From Rhodanobacter sp. MP7CTX1 (lineage in GTDB: Bacteria; Pseudomonadota; Gammaproteobacteria; Xanthomonadales; Rhodanobacteraceae): DNA of 64,000 nt. Positions 38,165 to 46,082 of this stretch are shown one piece after another. The notes below the pieces were generated by a model. It was not told the origin of the DNA. It searched no databases and saw nothing but the letters and a program-made list of their open reading frames with translations. The stretch's first letter is position 1, and the number at the start of each line of letters is the position of its first letter. The stretch is from positions 1 to 64,000 of the forward strand of contig NZ_JACHCN010000016.1 of assembly GCF_014205795.1 (NCBI RefSeq), read 5' to 3'. The translations under genes and the position numbers were made by a program.

Positions 38165-38563
38165 ATGACCAAGTCTGCAATGGGTATGACTGCGATCCAG
38201 CTCGAGACATTTTGCGGCCACTGGCCGGGCGTGACGCGCGACATCAAATGGGGAGCGGATCTGGTGCTCAGTGTCGGCGGCAAAATGTTTGCGGTGACGC
38301 CATCGGACGGCAGCGAAGGCGGCCGATTTTCGTTCAAGGTGGCGGACGAGCGCTTTCTGGAACTCACCGATCAACCGGGCATCATTCCGGCGGCCTATAT
38401 GGCGCGGGCGCACTGGATCTCGGTCATCGAGCCGCAGCGCTTCACCACAGCCGAGCTGGAGTCGTTTGTGCTGGACGCCTATGTGCTGGTGCGCTTGAAG
38501 TTGACGAAGAAATTGCAGGCGGAACTCGGTCCGCTGCCGACCCTCAAGGCAGGTGAAAAGTGA
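38165..38563 (+). CDS. MmcQ/YjbR family protein
   Basis: A 132-residue YjbR-like protein (CyaY-like fold, DNA-binding in some annotations). Typical features are LETFCGHWPGVTRDIKWG near the N-terminus, FSFKVADERFLELTDQPGIIPAAY, and HWISVIEPQRFTTAELESFV. Function unproven. AGGAGG lies eight bases before ATG 38165, which fixes the start. It overlaps the following VOC gene by four bases (GTGA), so the two are translationally coupled. Confidence 0.87.
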   Translation: MTKSAMGMTAIQLETFCGHWPGVTRDIKWGADLVLSVGGKMFAVTPSDGSEGGRFSFKVADERFLELTDQPGIIPAAYMARAHWISVIEPQRFTTAELESFVLDAYVLVRLKLTKKLQAELGPLPTLKAGEK

Positions 38564-38952
38564 AACAACACCTTGGCGCGCTGGCGCTCGTCGTATCCGA
38601 CTACGACGAAGCGATCGCCTGGTATACGCGTGCGCTTCGCTTCGAGGTGATCGAGGACACCGATCTCGGCGGTGGCAAGCGTTGGGTGCTGCTGGCTCCG
38701 CCGGGTTCGCATGAAACCCGTTTGCTGCTGGCCTTGGCGCAAGGCAACGAGCAGGCCTCGCGCATCGGCAACCAGACGGGTGGCCGCGTGTTCCTGTTTC
38801 TGCACACTGATGATTTTCAGCGCGATTGGCATCGCATGCGCGCCGCCGGCGTGCGCTTTCGGGAAGATCCGCGCGAAGAGTCCTACGGCACGGTCGCGGT
38901 GTTTGAAGATTTGTATGGGAATGCGTGGGATTTGCTGGAGATGAAGAAGTGA
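38560..38952 (+). CDS. VOC-superfamily protein (glyoxalase-like)
   Basis: A 130-residue vicinal-oxygen-chelate protein. It starts at GTG 38560 overlapping the YjbR stop. Segments HLGALALVVSDYDEAIAWY, FEVIEDTDLGGGKRWVLLAPPG, VFLFLHTDDFQRDWHRM and VAVFEDLYGNAWDLLEMK show the two-repeat fold, with a His near the N-terminus and a terminal Glu as possible metal ligands. Homologues are often annotated as bleomycin-resistance-like; the substrate is unknown. Confidence 0.86.
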   Translation: MKQHLGALALVVSDYDEAIAWYTRALRFEVIEDTDLGGGKRWVLLAPPGSHETRLLLALAQGNEQASRIGNQTGGRVFLFLHTDDFQRDWHRMRAAGVRFREDPREESYGTVAVFEDLYGNAWDLLEMKK

Positions 38953-39158
38953 TGCTAAGCGGTCAACGTGGTTGATCTGCTGACTGCGCGTTGTCCGTAT
39001 CGCATCTTCGTCGCGCATCAAGGTTCAACGGAGAAGGTTGGGCCGCAAGCGCATGCATGCTCCTGCGCCAACGCAGATAAACAAGGTGCCTCGAGCCGTG
39101 GTGGCGGGAGGCACCTCGAACTATGACGCATTGCCAGCTTCTGGCTGGAGCTGTCGTA

Positions 39159-39530
39159 TCAGAGCACGGCGACCCTTACGTCGGCATGTACGCTCTGGCC
39201 CGCTTCGCAAGCGAAAGCGGGGGCGATTCCAAGTACAGAGCGCGTAGGGATAAGGCTGCCGACGACGATGGTGGGCGTACTCAGTACGTCGAGCCGATAG
39301 CGTTGTCCGCTGCTGTCCGGCAACTGATCAGCGAACTCGAACGCGGCATTTGTATCCGTCGCGCGGTAGGCGGTCTGGTGCGTTTGCTGGTCGATCAGGC
39401 GAACGACCGCGTTGGGCAACGGTTTCCCGGAGTAGTCGTAAGCGGTGCCGGTGATGAGGCAGGTGTCGGACGACGCGTACGCGTCGAGCGCCAGGGTTGC
39501 GAGCAGGGCAATCAGAACGAGGCGGATCAT
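39159..39530 (-). CDS. Secreted protein with carboxypeptidase-regulatory-like (beta-sandwich) domain
   Basis: A 123-residue exported protein with a signal peptide at residues 1-19 (cleavage near AYA-SS). The mature part, CLITGTAYDYSGKPLPNAVVRLID followed by alternating strands, looks like a transthyretin-like/CarboxypepD_reg domain used for extracellular binding. Two cysteines (in DTCLI and FACEAG) could form a disulfide. No specific function. The 206 bp before it (38953-39158) show no gene. Confidence 0.65.
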   Translation of the reverse strand: MIRLVLIALLATLALDAYASSDTCLITGTAYDYSGKPLPNAVVRLIDQQTHQTAYRATDTNAAFEFADQLPDSSGQRYRLDVLSTPTIVVGSLIPTRSVLGIAPAFACEAGQSVHADVRVAVL

Positions 39531-39828
39531 GGGGATACCTCCAGCGGTGCGAGGAGTGCATCCCTGCTTGTGGGCTCACGATCGGATTTTACCGCTCTAC
39601 TGCGTCGGTAAGCACGATTCACTGGCCTGTTTGCGGGCCAATCGATGCGTGAACCGACCTTTAACTGGACATTTACGGTTGCCGCGAAAACGATCTTGTG
39701 GGGCAGGTCGAATGACGTGTTGAGCTGGAGCGTGAAGACAGGATCGGGTTGCATCGGCGCCTTCCGACACTGAGATCTCAATGCAAAAAACAGGCGTTTG
39801 TTTCGCAGCGCACTTCGGCCGCATCGAA
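39531..39828. other. Non-coding stretch of about 298 bp
   Basis: Between two minus-strand genes of below-average GC. A reading frame covers part of it on the minus strand, but it has no ribosome-binding site and matches no family I know. I see no clear repeat or RNA structure. Confidence 0.4.
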
Positions 39829-40899
39829 TCAGTCGACCGCTCGCTTGGCAATTTCGGCCACGAACGCATCCGAGTCCGTCGCTCCAGTATTGCCAAGAAT
39901 AATGATCGTGATGTCTTGATCGAGGACGTGGAAAAACTGGCTTTGGGCGCCCATGATCGCGCCGGGCCTTTTTACCACCGGGTGTTTCTTTCCCTTCAAG
40001 GTCGTGTCGTACGACCATAGTCCATAGCCATAGTCGTCCAGCCCGGGCTTGATCAAGAGGTCGAGCGTTGCCTGCTTGATCAGCTTCAGGCCGAAAAGGG
40101 CGTTGGAGAATTTCATGAGGTCGTTGGTGGTTGAGTACATCGCCCCGGCGGCGTACCAGTTCTCGGGATACGCTGGCAGATCATTGGACAAAACCTTGCG
40201 ATCGTCGCGATAAAAATACGTGTCAGCCAGGCTGTTGATGATGTCGCCCTGATGCAGCAGGCCGCTGTCATTCATCTTCAGGGGCCGAAGGATTTTCTCC
40301 TTGAGGACCTGCTCATACGGTTCGCCGTAGAGATGCTCGATGATTTTTCCCAGCACGACGTAATCGGCATTGTTGTAGTTGAACACTTTGCCGGGAACGC
40401 TGATGAGAGGACCGCTGGAATACTTCGTCAGCAGCTGATCGCTGGTGTGGGGCATCTGGTAGACGGGGATGCCATCACGAATGGCGGTGGCTTGATCGGA
40501 GATCCCGTCGAAACTCGGCAGGCCAGACGTGTGATTGAGCAACTGCTGGATGGAAACCTTGTTCCCGGCTTCGCCTGCGTAGTCGGGTAGGTAGGTCCGA
40601 ATCGGCTTGCCAAGATCAAGCTTGCCCTGCTCATGAAGCTGCAGGATCAACACCGATGTGAACAGCTTGGTGATGGACGCGATCTTGTATCGGGTGTGTT
40701 GGGTGTTGGGAACTTCAAAGGGAATGTTGGCCAGCCCAAAGCTTTTGGCGTAGCGGATATCACCGTGCTGCTCGATCAGAATCGAGCCGTTGAAATGGTG
40801 CTCCTTTGCATACGTGCCGATAAACCCATCCAACGCCGTTGATTGGGCAAGTACGCCCAGGGAGAGGAGCAACGCGACAATCAGAATGAGAAGTTTCAT
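39829..40899 (-). CDS. Serine hydrolase of the class C beta-lactamase / esterase family
   Basis: A 356-residue exported penicillin-binding-protein-like serine hydrolase. A signal peptide covers residues 1-19 (LLSLGVLAQS). The nucleophile motif is SITK (Ser75, Lys78), the second motif is YNN at Tyr175, and LLNHTSGLPSFDG is the usual family segment; the third motif is probably the HPVVKRPGAIMG region. It could be an esterase, D-aminopeptidase or lactamase relative; resistance cannot be inferred. Base composition is visibly lower in GC than in neighbours, hinting at a different origin. ATG 40899 starts the signal peptide; ATG 40935 is in frame upstream. Confidence 0.87.
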   Translation of the reverse strand: MKLLILIVALLLSLGVLAQSTALDGFIGTYAKEHHFNGSILIEQHGDIRYAKSFGLANIPFEVPNTQHTRYKIASITKLFTSVLILQLHEQGKLDLGKPIRTYLPDYAGEAGNKVSIQQLLNHTSGLPSFDGISDQATAIRDGIPVYQMPHTSDQLLTKYSSGPLISVPGKVFNYNNADYVVLGKIIEHLYGEPYEQVLKEKILRPLKMNDSGLLHQGDIINSLADTYFYRDDRKVLSNDLPAYPENWYAAGAMYSTTNDLMKFSNALFGLKLIKQATLDLLIKPGLDDYGYGLWSYDTTLKGKKHPVVKRPGAIMGAQSQFFHVLDQDITIIILGNTGATDSDAFVAEIAKRAVD

Positions 40900-41147
40900 G
40901 GGATACCCGGGCCTGGTCTGCAAAGTCGTATCCACGCAGCTTCAGCGCGCCAGGACGATGACGATCTTCATCGTCGCCTGTCTATGAAGGCGCGCATTGG
41001 CCGGTGTCCGCAGCTTTAGATACTGATGGTCATGCACCGGTTGCAATGGCTAGTTGTGCTGGCGTCGAGATTCATGCGAAGGCGCGCACGGGCATGGGGG
41101 AGTGCGCTACGCTGATGTCCATGGGCAACCAGCATCGGGGCATTGAT

Positions 41148-41450
41148 ATGCGCGCACCAGCGGGTTCGATCGTGGGGCTTTGCTCTGCCTCCGCCACCAT
41201 GTGTGCCATGGGCATGGCGTTTCTCGGTTACTGGGGTGTGCACGAACCGGTGCCCTGGCATTGGACAGATCGCTTCGTCGTGTTTCTCGCATTCGCCAGT
41301 TTTGCAGCGCTCGGCTCGGTCGCCTGGATCGTCACCACGCCGGTTGCCGAAGAGGGCGCCGAGAGAGTAGTTGCTGCCAGGCGGGCGTTTGCCGTGGGCG
41401 TCGTCTCGATCTGGTTGGCCATTGTCATCGCCGTCATCGCGTCGCCCTGA
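41148..41450 (+). CDS. Small membrane protein, uncharacterised
   Basis: A 100-residue protein with three hydrophobic segments (about 5-30, 44-62 and 78-98) and a short charged loop AEEGAERVVAARR before the last helix. No recognised family. ATG 41148 has CGGGG about eight bases upstream and gives a clean membrane protein; in-frame ATGs at 41094, 41115 and 41121 and a longer frame from 41004 are alternatives. Convergent with the CDF gene. Confidence 0.5.
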   Translation: MRAPAGSIVGLCSASATMCAMGMAFLGYWGVHEPVPWHWTDRFVVFLAFASFAALGSVAWIVTTPVAEEGAERVVAARRAFAVGVVSIWLAIVIAVIASP

Positions 41451-41509
41451 TGCCGTTCGTGGGGTATCGCCCCTCGACTGCGTGAGGTGCCTTCGACCCA
41501 TCGTGGCAA

Positions 41510-42418
41510 TCAGTCCGCGATATCCGGCTCGAAAAAACTCCAGCGCACGTCGTCGAACTGATCCTTCATGGCGCGCTCGACGATGTTGATCGCGTCGATC
41601 AGGTTGCGATCGCTGGTCGCCGGCATCATGCGTGCCTTCACCGCGACCATGACGTCGGGACCCATCTGCAAGGTAATCAAATTCAGTACTTCGGCGACTT
41701 CGGGACGATCGTTGAGGAAGCTGAGCAGTTCGGCGCGACGGCGCGGATCCACGCCCTGGCCGATCAGCAGTGCCTTCACTTCGATCGCCAGCAACACGGC
41801 CACGATGAGCAGCAGCGCGCCAATCACCATGGTGCCCAGCGCATCGAAGATCGGATTGCCGGTGAGCATGGTGCCGCCGATCGCCAGTGCGGCTACGCAC
41901 AGGCCGAGCAGAGCGGCCAGGTCTTCACCGAAGATCACCAACAGTTCGCTGGAACGGGTTTCGCGGAACCATTGCCACAGGTTTTGCTCGCCGCGCACCT
42001 TGTTCACCTCGAGCATGCAGCCGCGCATCGAGATGCTCTCGGCGACGATGCCGAATGCCAGTACGCCGAGCGCCAGCCATGGCCATTTCAGCGGTTCCGG
42101 CGCGGTGAGTTTGTGAATGCCTTCATAGACCGAGAACATGCCGCCGACACTGAAAAGCAGCATCGCCACCAGGAACGACCAGAAATACAAGGCGCGGCCC
42201 CAGCCCAGCGGATATTCATCCGATGCGGGTCGTTTCGCCTGGCGCATACCGAGCAGCAACAGTCCCTGGTTGCCGCAGTCCGCGAGCGAGTGCACGGCTT
42301 CGGCCAGCATCGCGCCGGAGCCGGTGATGATCGCCGCAAAAAGCTTGGTGGCGAAAATCGCGAAGTTCGCGCCCAGCGCGAGCAGGATCGCCCTCAACGA
42401 ATTGGCGTTACCGGACAT
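41510..42418 (-). CDS. Cation diffusion facilitator (CDF) family transporter
   Basis: A 302-residue metal/proton antiporter-like protein with six predicted helices. Helix 2 carries HSLADCGNQ, matching the H/D-xxx-D metal site, while the helix 5 counterpart reads GEDLAALLG, with Glu in place of the usual His/Asp. The SLADCGNQ..LGMRQAKRPASDEYPLGWGR region places it near the SLC30A9-like branch rather than the well-studied YiiP/CzcD zinc exporters. A C-terminal cytoplasmic domain (about 210-300) is present. The metal is not known. Confidence 0.85.
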   Translation of the reverse strand: MSGNANSLRAILLALGANFAIFATKLFAAIITGSGAMLAEAVHSLADCGNQGLLLLGMRQAKRPASDEYPLGWGRALYFWSFLVAMLLFSVGGMFSVYEGIHKLTAPEPLKWPWLALGVLAFGIVAESISMRGCMLEVNKVRGEQNLWQWFRETRSSELLVIFGEDLAALLGLCVAALAIGGTMLTGNPIFDALGTMVIGALLLIVAVLLAIEVKALLIGQGVDPRRRAELLSFLNDRPEVAEVLNLITLQMGPDVMVAVKARMMPATSDRNLIDAINIVERAMKDQFDDVRWSFFEPDIAD

Positions 42419-42526
42419 GTTTCATCCCCTCGGCAATGGCCTGTAGTGTAAGGCACCGAAAGAACTTTCGAGTCACGCCGTTGCTCAGTCATGGCGTCCA
42501 TGCCATGCGCGCTGCAAAATACGCGT

Positions 42527-43255
42527 ATGACCCATCAGGAGTCTCTGCCGGCGCCAGCGTTGCAAACACTGGTAGCCGCTTACTGGTCCATCGATGGTGT
42601 CACCGACGGCACGTCGACGTCGCGGCGGGTTTTGCCCGATGGCTGTGCCGATCTGATCTGTGATTTCAGCGAGACATCGCCGAGCATGCGCTGGGTTGGC
42701 ACGATGACGCGCGCGATCGAGGTGCAGGTCGCAAGTTGCCGCAACCTTTTCGGCATCCGCTTTGCCTCGGGAGGTTTGTTTCCGCTGCTCGGTGCCCCGC
42801 TTTCACTGCTGACCGATGACAGCGCCGAGTTCGCTGCGTTGCCGGCGCGGGCGTGGTGTCCACCATGGAATCGATGGTGTGAGGATCGCAGTTTCGCTGC
42901 ACGTTGTGCACGGGCCGATGCGAGCCTTCTGGCCGTTTTGCCGCGACTGTCAGTCCCGTCGGCGATGTTGCTGATCCAGCGTCTGCCGTATGCGCCGATG
43001 CTGCCGACGGTGTCCGCGCTGGCCGAGGACGCCGGTATGGGCCTGCGCACATTGCAACGGCATTTCATGGATCAGCTCGGCGTCAGTCCACGACAGCATC
43101 TGCGCTACCTCCGTTTCGAGCGCGCGCGGGAATTGCTACTAAGGCACGATCATCGGGCCGTCGATATTGCGATGGCGGCGGGCTATAGCGATCAAGCGCA
43201 TTTCGTGCGCGAGTTTCGGCGGTTTTCCGGGATCACGCCGGGACGCTGGCGCTGA
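42527..43255 (+). CDS. AraC-family regulator with DUF6597-type N-terminal domain
   Basis: A 242-residue regulator. The N-terminal half contains LVAAYWSIDG and RRVLPDGCADLICDF, hallmarks of the DUF6597 sensor domain, plus FGIRFASGGLFPLLG. The C-terminal half has the two AraC helix-turn-helix motifs (SALAEDAGMGLRTLQRHFMDQLG and VDIAMAAGYSDQAHFVREFRR, in parts). The start is uncertain between ATG 42527 and ATG 42491; neither has a good ribosome-binding site. The VOC gene 68 bp downstream on the same strand may be a target. Confidence 0.87.
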   Translation: MTHQESLPAPALQTLVAAYWSIDGVTDGTSTSRRVLPDGCADLICDFSETSPSMRWVGTMTRAIEVQVASCRNLFGIRFASGGLFPLLGAPLSLLTDDSAEFAALPARAWCPPWNRWCEDRSFAARCARADASLLAVLPRLSVPSAMLLIQRLPYAPMLPTVSALAEDAGMGLRTLQRHFMDQLGVSPRQHLRYLRFERARELLLRHDHRAVDIAMAAGYSDQAHFVREFRRFSGITPGRWR

Positions 43256-43323
43256 CGCGTTTGTTCAATACAGGGCAAGCCCGCTGGGGCATGATGGTGT
43301 TCTGACTGCCCAGGAGCGCTGCC

Positions 43324-43719
43324 ATGACGTCACCCGTTTGCCAAAAGGCCACGCCTGTCTTGTTTGTGGAAACCATCGCGCCCAGTCTTGCGTTCTGGCG
43401 CGACCGCTTGGGCTTTGCGATCACCGCGGAAGTGCCAGGCGAGGATGGGCCGGTATTCGTGATACTCAGCGGCAATGGCATCGAGTTGATGCTGCAGACC
43501 ACCGCCTCGCTGGCTGCCGACCCAAATGGGGCGGCGTTGGCATGGCGCGGCGACCGCAGCTGTCTGTTTATCGAGGTGGACAGTATCGACGCGCTTGCCC
43601 TCACGATGGAGGGATGCGAGATCGTGGCGCCGCGCCATGAGACGTTCTACGGTGCCACCGAGATCGGCTATCGCGAACCGGGTGGCCACTTCGTTACGTT
43701 CGCGCAGTTCCATCGCTGA
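43324..43719 (+). CDS. VOC-superfamily protein (glyoxalase/bleomycin-resistance-like)
   Basis: A 131-residue protein with the vicinal-oxygen-chelate fold: KATPVLFVETIAPSLAFWRDRLGF, then ITAEVPGEDGPVFVILSGNGIELML, and the second repeat from CLFIEVDSIDALALTM to EIGYREPGGHFVTFAQF, with the E-x-G-G-H ending typical of the group. Substrate unknown. AGGAG nine bases before ATG 43324 supports the start. It follows the AraC regulator. Confidence 0.87.
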   Translation: MTSPVCQKATPVLFVETIAPSLAFWRDRLGFAITAEVPGEDGPVFVILSGNGIELMLQTTASLAADPNGAALAWRGDRSCLFIEVDSIDALALTMEGCEIVAPRHETFYGATEIGYREPGGHFVTFAQFHR

Positions 43720-43778
43720 GAGAATGGGCTGGTCGCGAGCGAGCCGGTCTTCGTAAAACCCGCAAAGAGTGCACTCCT

Positions 43779-44291
43779 TCAGCGGATGCCGACGCCCACG
43801 CCCACGCCGAATTGAACGTTGTTGCGGCCTGCATTCATTTCCTTGGGTGTCCACACGTGGGATTGCGCCACGCTGACCAGCGGAAACACGTAGTTCGCTT
43901 CGCCGACCATGCCGACGCGGGTGCCGTTGAGTTTGCCGCTCATCGTCATCAGTGCACCGGCCGGGTAGTCGAGCGGCTCCACGTAGCCGGGCATCACGGC
44001 AATGAAGCGGCCGTTGCCGATGTCATTCAGCTGGGGTCGCTGCGAGGAGTCCAGCGGGTAGGCAAGCAGCTCGATCTCGCTGTGGTTCGCGAACGTCGTG
44101 ACCTGAACGATGCGTCCGCCCCAGATCACATCGCCGCCGGGATAGCGTTCAGGCGATTGCGCCACCAGTGCGGGTGGGGCGGTGATCGCATTGGGAGCGT
44201 TCTTGTAGATCGGTGCCGGCGCACAGGCGACCAGCACGAGGGCCAGCAGTGGGCAGAACAGGTGGCGCAAGGAGCAGGTGGCGATACGCAT
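43779..44291 (-). CDS. slp: Slp-family outer membrane lipoprotein
   Basis: A 170-residue lipoprotein with signal sequence and lipobox LVLVAC (Cys23). The body has VIWGGRIVQVTTFANHSEIELLAYPLDSSQRPQ and PGYVEPLDYPAGALMTMSG segments, typical of Slp/YeaY starvation-induced lipoproteins. The C-terminus ends in a short GVGVGVG run. It is likely anchored in the outer membrane and stress-induced by analogy to E. coli Slp. I start at ATG 44291 because it begins the signal peptide; the open frame extends further upstream without support. Confidence 0.86.
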   Translation of the reverse strand: MRIATCSLRHLFCPLLALVLVACAPAPIYKNAPNAITAPPALVAQSPERYPGGDVIWGGRIVQVTTFANHSEIELLAYPLDSSQRPQLNDIGNGRFIAVMPGYVEPLDYPAGALMTMSGKLNGTRVGMVGEANYVFPLVSVAQSHVWTPKEMNAGRNNVQFGVGVGVGIR

Positions 44292-44403
44292 GGTCGAACT
44301 CCGACAGATGAGTTGGAACAGGGTGGCCGCTGGTCGCGGAGACCCTGGCCGTGACCTTATGCTACAACCGGCGCGTGTCAGCAAATTGTGTTGCCTGTGC
44401 GCG

Positions 44404-44685
44404 TCAGCGTGGGCGACCGGGTCCGGTTTTGCGTGGCGGACGTGATGACGGTGAACGTGACGAAGGTGAACCCGACGTCGGACTGGAGGAAGTCGGGCCC
44501 GACGGGGGAGTCCGTGAAGAGGGAGTCCGCGAAGAAGATGCGCCTGAAGAAGGTGCACGCGATGAAGGCGCACGCGAGGAAGGTGGTGCCGATGACGGCG
44601 CGCGCGGCGGAGGCGCGCGCGATGCCAGCAATCGCAAAGCCGCCAGGCGCGAAGGCGGCAGCGGACTGGGTGCGGGCGGTTCGGC
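44404..44685 (-). repeat. Low-complexity coding repeat in the rlmJ tail
   Basis: This stretch encodes the Ser/Pro/Arg tail. It consists of degenerate 15-bp units on the GAAGAGGGAGTCCGC / GATGAAGGCGCACGC theme when read on the plus strand. The plus strand also stays open in a frame rich in Asp, Glu and Gly, as expected when such a repeat is read from the other side. Confidence 0.7.
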
Positions 44686-45558
44686 ACCTTCCTGCAACAG
44701 CCAGTCCAGCTTCCATTCGGCCGGTCGATCTTTTGACAGCAAGCGCGCCATCGCCTGCAGGGGTTCGCGCAGAGTGTCGTCAAGTTTCCACGGCGCATTC
44801 AGGATCACCATGCCGGAGCCATTCAGGCGCAGCGGCGAGTCGTCTGGATGCACCATCAATTCCGCGCGCAACACACGCTTCGCACCGCAGCGTGACAGCC
44901 AGCGCAGGAACGGCTGCACCTGGCTGCGCAGCTTGATCGGATACCAGATCGCGTAGACCCCGGTGGGCCAGCGTTGCATCGATGCCTTGATAGCCTGTTC
45001 GATTCGCTTGTACTCGGCCTCCTGTGCCTCGTACGGGGGATCGATCAACACCAGGCCACGTTTTTCCTTCGGTGGCAGCAGTCCGCTCAACGCCTCGTAA
45101 CCGTCACGCTGATGCACGTGGATGCGTGGATCGCGACGAAACAATTCATGCAGCAGCGTCGCTTCCTCTGGGTGCAACTCGCTCAGCTGGGCGCTATCTT
45201 CGGCGCGCATGGCGTTGGCGGCCTGCAACGGTGAGCCGGGATAAACCTTCAGGCCTTCTTCGTTGCCGGGCACCGCAAGAATGCTGTCCAGCCAGCGGCG
45301 CAGCAGCGGCGGCAGGCTGCTGGCCTTGGCGGTGCTGCCATGCAGGTCGGGATACAGTAGCCGCGAGATGCCGTCCTTGAATTCACCGGTCTTGCCGGCT
45401 TCCCTGCTGTCCAGCGCGTAGCAGCCGCTGCCGGCATGGGTTTCGATCACGCAGAACGGTGTCGGCTTGCTCTGCATCGCCTCGATCAGCGCCAGCAGGA
45501 CGGTGTGCTTGAGTACATCGGCAAAGTTGCCGGCGTGATAGGCGTGGCGATAATTCAT
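44404..45558 (-). CDS. rlmJ: RlmJ-like 23S rRNA (adenine-N6)-methyltransferase with a long Ser/Pro/Arg-rich tail
   Basis: A 384-residue protein. Residues 1-290 are a standard RlmJ: NYRHAYHAGNFADVLKH at the start, IETHAGSGCYAL (SAM binding), and the catalytic DPPY at 173-176. RlmJ methylates A2030 of 23S rRNA. Residues about 292-384 are an extra low-complexity tail made of loosely repeated five-residue units (PSSRA, PSSRT, PSSRS), ending in KTGPGRPR, which resembles an AT-hook-like nucleic-acid-binding end. Family proteins normally stop near 280 residues. The tail is basic and probably disordered. Divergent from copL. Confidence 0.88.
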   Translation of the reverse strand: MNYRHAYHAGNFADVLKHTVLLALIEAMQSKPTPFCVIETHAGSGCYALDSREAGKTGEFKDGISRLLYPDLHGSTAKASSLPPLLRRWLDSILAVPGNEEGLKVYPGSPLQAANAMRAEDSAQLSELHPEEATLLHELFRRDPRIHVHQRDGYEALSGLLPPKEKRGLVLIDPPYEAQEAEYKRIEQAIKASMQRWPTGVYAIWYPIKLRSQVQPFLRWLSRCGAKRVLRAELMVHPDDSPLRLNGSGMVILNAPWKLDDTLREPLQAMARLLSKDRPAEWKLDWLLQEGAEPPAPSPLPPSRLAALRLLASRAPPPRAPSSAPPSSRAPSSRAPSSGASSSRTPSSRTPPSGPTSSSPTSGSPSSRSPSSRPPRKTGPGRPR

Positions 45559-45665
45559 GGCAGGCACGGCGAGCAGGGTGGTCAAGTATAGACGTTGAGG
45601 GCCCAAGCCCCGTTGGAGCCTGCTCCAGAGTTGGCAAGGACGCCTTCTGGCCGTACGCTCGGCGC

Positions 45666-46013
45666 ATGTCCCTGCACCTTTTTCGCCGTCTGCGCCGTTG
45701 CCGCCTGCTGTTTGCGCTGGCCCTGTGCGCGTGGCTGGCGATGGGTAGCACGGCCTGGGCGAAGGCGGATTGTTGCGCGTCGGTCGGGATGCAAGGCATG
45801 GCGGCGATGCACGCGGGCGCCCCGATGCCCCATCCGCCCCATCATCCTTCGGATAGTTGCCAGTGCGCCTGCAGCCACATGACCGTCGATCTGTCGGCGG
45901 TGCAGGGGCTGGCGCCAGCGTCCATCATGCCCGGGCAGGCCGGCTGGCAGGCCGCGATCCAGGCGGCACCTCAGCCCGGTTACGCGCCCCCCTTGCGACC
46001 TCCGGCCACCTGA
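45666..46013 (+). CDS. copL: CopL-like (DUF2946-type) Cys/His/Met-rich exported protein
   Basis: A 115-residue protein with a signal peptide (about 1-32, ending STAWA-KA). The mature part is metal-ligand rich: DCCASVGMQGMAAMH, HPPHHPSDSCQCACSH, ending in PPLRPP as in DUF2946 proteins. In Xanthomonas, copL encodes a small Cys/His-rich protein just upstream of copAB and is required for copper-induced expression. Position and composition match here: copA starts 69 bp downstream on the same strand. The gene name is assigned by context, not by close similarity I could test. Confidence 0.75.
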   Translation: MSLHLFRRLRRCRLLFALALCAWLAMGSTAWAKADCCASVGMQGMAAMHAGAPMPHPPHHPSDSCQCACSHMTVDLSAVQGLAPASIMPGQAGWQAAIQAAPQPGYAPPLRPPAT

Positions 46014-46082
46014 TCCTTCGAGAGTCCACCGGCCGCCAGAGGCGGCTGTGCTGCGTCTGCGCTTTCACGAAGGAAAAGATCC

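Noticed and set aside
44351-44956. Asp/Glu/Gly-rich plus-strand protein opposite the rlmJ tail
   Set aside because: It lies antisense to rlmJ, mirrors the Ser/Pro/Arg tail and lacks a start signal.
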